Shown in pieces: positions 60,344 to 64,000 of a DNA stretch of 64,000 nt (positions are counted from its first letter, which is position 1; each line of letters opens with the position of its first letter). The DNA lies in NCBI GenBank assembly GCA_001466705.2, contig LATX02000195.1, forward strand, positions 62,001-126,000, written 5' to 3'. The notes under the pieces were generated by a model. The model was not told the origin of the DNA and did not search any database. It was given only the letters and a program-made list of their open reading frames with translations. This DNA comes from Moniliophthora roreri. Its lineage: Eukaryota > Basidiomycota > Agaricomycetes > Agaricales > Marasmiaceae. The translations under genes and the position numbers were made by a program.

Positions 60344-60950
60344 TCAGACAATCTCACTTTTGCATTTACATGAACCATTTGTTGCTATACACTCTTTTCT
60401 GTATTCTTTCCATATTAAGGCCTCATTATATTCGGTATATTGTCTGTCCACTACTGGTTTCCAAGTCAACCTGTTGCCGTGTAGATCATAATTTATCTCT
60501 ATTCATACTCCTGCAGTCATCCATTTTTGGATGAGTTGGGTGCATAGGCGTTCAAAGGAGAAGATGGGTCATCTTGGCCCCTTGGTATGCAATGAGCACT
60601 GAATTGTCGAACAGAGTCGGCGCTTACAGGCGCTAATACATGTCACGTCATCATCCGATAACAATTTACTCCTTGCCTTCGACCATCATAGTCTTCCTTC
60701 CGTTCTTCGATCGGTTAAACCAGAGAAATTTTCAAAATTACGGATTCTACATCTTTGTATCCTACGGTAAATCAGGAGTTCTGCGAGCGGTCAGGACGAC
60801 ATAAAAAGTTAGATTTTTTACCCGGTGCCAGTGCGTCCGCGTCCTCTACTTTCATTCATCGCTCAAATTTTTATTGACCGAGAAATGTATCAGGAGAAGT
60901 GCTATAACCTTGGATCTAAGAAATTAGCCGCTCTGACTCTCAAAACTGTC
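60344..60950. other. Intergenic region
   Basis: About 0.6 kb between two F-box genes on the same strand. It holds the 3' end of the first and the promoter of the second. In-frame upstream Met codons at 60825 and 60885 exist, but 60951 gives the family-like start. Confidence 0.45.
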
Positions 60951-62827
60951 ATGGCTTCGAATAATAACAAACTCCCGGCGGAAATTCTTTCCTACATTTT
61001 TCTACTCGCTCGATCCGAAATACTACCGTTTTCAAATAGAAAGGTGCCGTGGACAGTTGGGTGTGTTTGCAGGTAAGCAACAGTTTGGTTTGCACAATTA
61101 GCTGCTAACCATATTGCACTAGATTTTGGCGAAATGTAGCACTATCCGAACCTAGGCTTTGGGCATCAATTCGTGTAGATTTTCGCCCTTGGTCGGAGGC
61201 TGAAGCGGAGAATATCCATCAGATGCTGTCGAACTCGCTAGAACGCTCATCGGGACAGCCGCTCTATATCCACATGCACCAAAGCTATGGCAGTACAGGA
61301 CCGAGTGCTCTTCCTATTTACCTAGCTTTGACAAGGAGCATTGAAAGCTGGTATTCATTGAGGCTCTCCGGATGTGTTTCACAAACGGCTTTCGGTGCTG
61401 TGGACCATGTTCCTTCCAAGGGAACTATACTGTCTTCCCTGCGCGAATTACACCTCGATTTTCAAAACTACCGCGGAGACACATCTTTCAAAGACCATCC
61501 TATCGTGCGTATTCTTTTTCAGGGAAGAAGACACACACCTGGCCTCCATACAATATCATTTAGTGCGATCGAGCACATTTATCTATCCAACGAATGCCTT
61601 CAGAGCCTTGGATGGCGTCAGCTGGAGGAGCTACGAGTAGACAACCGTACACTGCACGCAGAGCCACGCGTGCTTGCCTTACTCAAAGAATGCGCGAACC
61701 TTGAGGTACTGTCAATTCCCTTACGGCTATCCCTAGCCAGGCTTCCTCCTTCATACAACAAGCTCAGGATGGCGTACCTCCGCAGTCTAAAATTGCGCAT
61801 GCGTGCGTGTACCATAGCCGACGTTTCAATTTGCTCGTATTTGGTGCTACCTGCCCTGGAATGGTTGGACGTCGAATTCGTTCGAATTGAAGCAGGGCAC
61901 ATGTTTGACTCGATCATCGGAATGGTGGAGAGGTCGCAATGTAGCCTAAAACACCTTTCGGTCGAATCATTGGCGCTTATGGATGCTTCTGTAGAGCGGC
62001 TGATTCGCCTAGCCCCAAAATGTACAAGTCTTTCTCTTCAAGGTTGTGTATTCAGCCACCTGTTCAACGTCATAACCTGCGATGATACATTTCTCCCCCG
62101 ACTACAGCATCTCGGCATCAGGTCATCAGCTACAAATATACGTGCTCCCCTAGGAGTCGTTTTATCAGCCATACGAGCAAGATCATCGACTTTACAGTCC
62201 GTCGAATTGGAGCTCTGTACCGAATCAGAGGATTTCGAGAGCAGAGATGAACTCGCCATGTTTGGCCGCCTCGGCATAACGATGTACGTTCAGGAGTATT
62301 CGCCAGAGCCCCATCGGTATGAACTTGACCTCTTTCGAACATTGGGGAACCTCGCACATTCGTGGTCTAAGTACGGGTCGCTGGCAGCTGTAGACTCCAC
62401 TGGCCAGAGGATTATGACTGAGGTGAATGAATTTCAAGTATGCCTTTCATCAGACACTGATACTTCCCAGAACGCGAAGACACTGCACGAGGCATTGGAA
62501 TTGGTCGATCATTTAAAAATGAATCATCATGTTTCCCTCGAAGAAGTACAGGTAAATGGTTTGCTATAAGCACCTTTCCTGCGCTGACTTTCCAAACTCA
62601 TCTTCTAGTCCGCGATGTTGGGGACTGTACGAGAAATAAGGGGCTTCAATACTACCTCGAATAGTTTATTTGTGGAGTATTTGGAAGCAGAGTATCATTT
62701 TAAGGAACGGATGGAAGGGATGACTTATCTCGAAACGTTCAACGATGTGTCTTCGCCTGTGATTATTTATGGCGACTTGTCTCCGTTGGCCTTATTATCT
62801 CGCCTGTCCAAAATCCCTCCCTCCTAA
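60951..62827 (+). CDS. F-box protein with LRR-like repeats
   Basis: Three exons (60951-61072, 61123-62551, 62609-62827) give 589 aa. The first intron falls inside the F-box, as in many agaricomycete members: KLPAEILSYIFLLARSEILP, WTVGCVCR|FWRNVALSEP, LWASIRVDF. Behind it are irregular leucine-rich units (LSSLRELHLDFQN, LEELRVDNRTL, NLEVLSIPLRL, LRSLKLRMRA, LEWLDVEFVRI, LKHLSVESLAL), so a substrate-binding solenoid is likely. The C-terminal exon is a separate folded end (EYHFKERMEGMTYLETFNDV). Probable SCF substrate receptor; target unknown. Confidence 0.88.
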
Positions 62828-63876
62828 CTGTCGGATGTTCGCTCGCGTATCGGAGTCTCTACTCGTTCTTCGACGGATACTCCCCGAAAGGCGTTGAGCG
62901 CTCTCAAAGGCCAAAAGGGTGTATTGAACAGAGAAGCGTATTTTACGCAAGGTGTAATATAGAATACATGAATATCACTTATAAAATCGTGCATACTGTA
63001 AAAGCCGCTGAAATGAACATATTCAATGCATGAGTAGTTTTCTCCCCGAAATAACAAAAATTTTCAACCTGAGCAATGTAACCCGAGATACCGTGTTATC
63101 GTGCCTCCGACTTATTCTAGAGGACTAACCCGAGTTAAAGTGAATATCCGGATGTGCTAACCATCGCTCAGTCTACAAATTCAACCTGAGATAGCTTGCA
63201 GGGATCCATGGTATCAACCCTTGATGTTGCTGAGAGAGATGCTCAAAAATTCAATAGATTTTGTTACATAGGTGCCATGCATAACTGATAGCATTATGAT
63301 GACTCTAGGAATCAGTAAAGGCACGGACTTGCGCGGGGGGCATGGGGTTTGAGTGACAATTTGAAGGATGTTCAGAGTTGACGAGGGAAGAGACGAAGAA
63401 GATACCTTATTCGGGAGCCAGCAAATGTGTCGAAGACCAAATTCACGTCTGTCGCTCCACATTCAATCCCCCTGAGTAATGCTCTGAGTCGCGAATCCCA
63501 ACGATAATCGCAAGATCATCGATCATCGCTCACCTGGTCAACTGCTTTCGCATTGCTAGCTCTCGTCTCTAGTACTCTTACACAATTTATGTCGGGTTGA
63601 TCTGGACTTGCGAAGATGGGTACACCACGGGTTATCATTAGCAAAAAATAACTCGCGTTGGACCGTTTTCGTATCTCAGGTTGGTCCAGAAATTTATCTC
63701 GAAAAGCTATCTCGGGGAGAAAACGTATTTCGCATATTCAATATCATGGGCGCTTAAATGCTGATGTCCTTAGACGTTGCCCACGACTATTCACCTGTTC
63801 ACTCTCCGACACGACATTCTGTTCTCCTCGCACGATGTCAAAAACTTCAGTTTTCCCATTGAAGCGCCGATAATGC
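62828..63876. other. Intergenic region
   Basis: No gene supported. Open frames at 62824-63057 and 63214-63462 (minus) are short and featureless. Confidence 0.4.
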
Positions 63877-63971
63877 ATGGTTGTGCACGTTCGCTCAGGC
63901 TTACGCGCTGGGAAGATCCGACTCGGATATGATTTTGTCGACGAGTACAAAATCGGCTGGCCGTCTTCAGG
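63877..63971 (+). CDS. Possible first exon of a gene leaving the window
   Basis: From ATG at 63877 the frame reads MVVHVRSGLRAGKIRLGYDF, then DEYKIGWPSSG, and meets a GTGTGT donor at about 63972. The hydrophilic, codon-like content is suggestive, but only one exon is visible and no family is recognised. Confidence 0.22.
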
Positions 63972-64000
63972 TGTGTATCACCTTAACCCTGTGCTGAGAT

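Noticed and set aside
1..64000. CRISPR arrays, bacterial operons or ribosome-binding sites
   Set aside because: The intron-rich gene structure shows a fungal nuclear genome, and no regularly spaced direct repeats were found.

Overview
The window is nuclear DNA of a filamentous basidiomycete, most likely an agaricomycete. The evidence is genes split by many short GT-AG introns of about 45-70 nt, dense F-box paralogues, a DUF6699-type protein, a multi-exon P450, and AKR, GH31 and LPMO-like enzymes of mushroom type. No rRNA, tRNA, CRISPR array or intact transposon was recognised. Exon models were built by eye from splice signals and reading-phase continuity, so coordinates span the coding region including introns.

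Region 1 (1-14 kb): a secreted GH31 glycosidase, a cytochrome P450 and an UNC93-like MFS transporter lie between two paralogous F-box genes that point away from each other. A three-copy 20-bp repeat sits just before the second F-box gene. Region 2 (14-18.5 kb): a broken aldo-keto reductase (AKR) relic, an intact 13-exon AKR, an orphan pair of minus-strand 3' exons, and a small secreted protein with the two-histidine layout of a copper LPMO.

Region 3 (18.6-30 kb): two very large tandem paralogues. Each has a helical N-terminal region, a Pro-rich linker, an EF-hand, further helical and beta regions and Cys-rich ZZ-like zinc modules. This is the most distinctive part of the window. Region 4 (30-36 kb): a one-TM small protein, a doubtful gene, a five-exon small protein with an Asn/Gly/Tyr-rich start reminiscent of segments seen next to fungal NLR-type genes, and an F-box/LRR-like gene.

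Region 5 (36-40 kb): two tandem AKR genes with matching TATA regions, separated by a spacer carrying clustered AATGCC motifs. Region 6 (40-56 kb) is gene-poor: a DUF6699 protein, an F-box-like protein, a tiny predicted secreted peptide, an acidic/Ser-rich small protein, a C2H2-like zinc-finger protein, and several coding-looking pieces that could only be partly modelled. Region 7 (56.7-63 kb): a 1164-residue Ser/Pro-rich F-box protein and a 589-residue F-box/LRR-like protein.

Biologically the window combines carbon-polymer and small-molecule chemistry (GH31, LPMO-like, P450, three AKRs, transporter) with expanded lineage-specific families (six F-box or F-box-like genes and the EF-hand/ZZ pair). 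That mix is typical of fast-evolving accessory regions of mushroom genomes.
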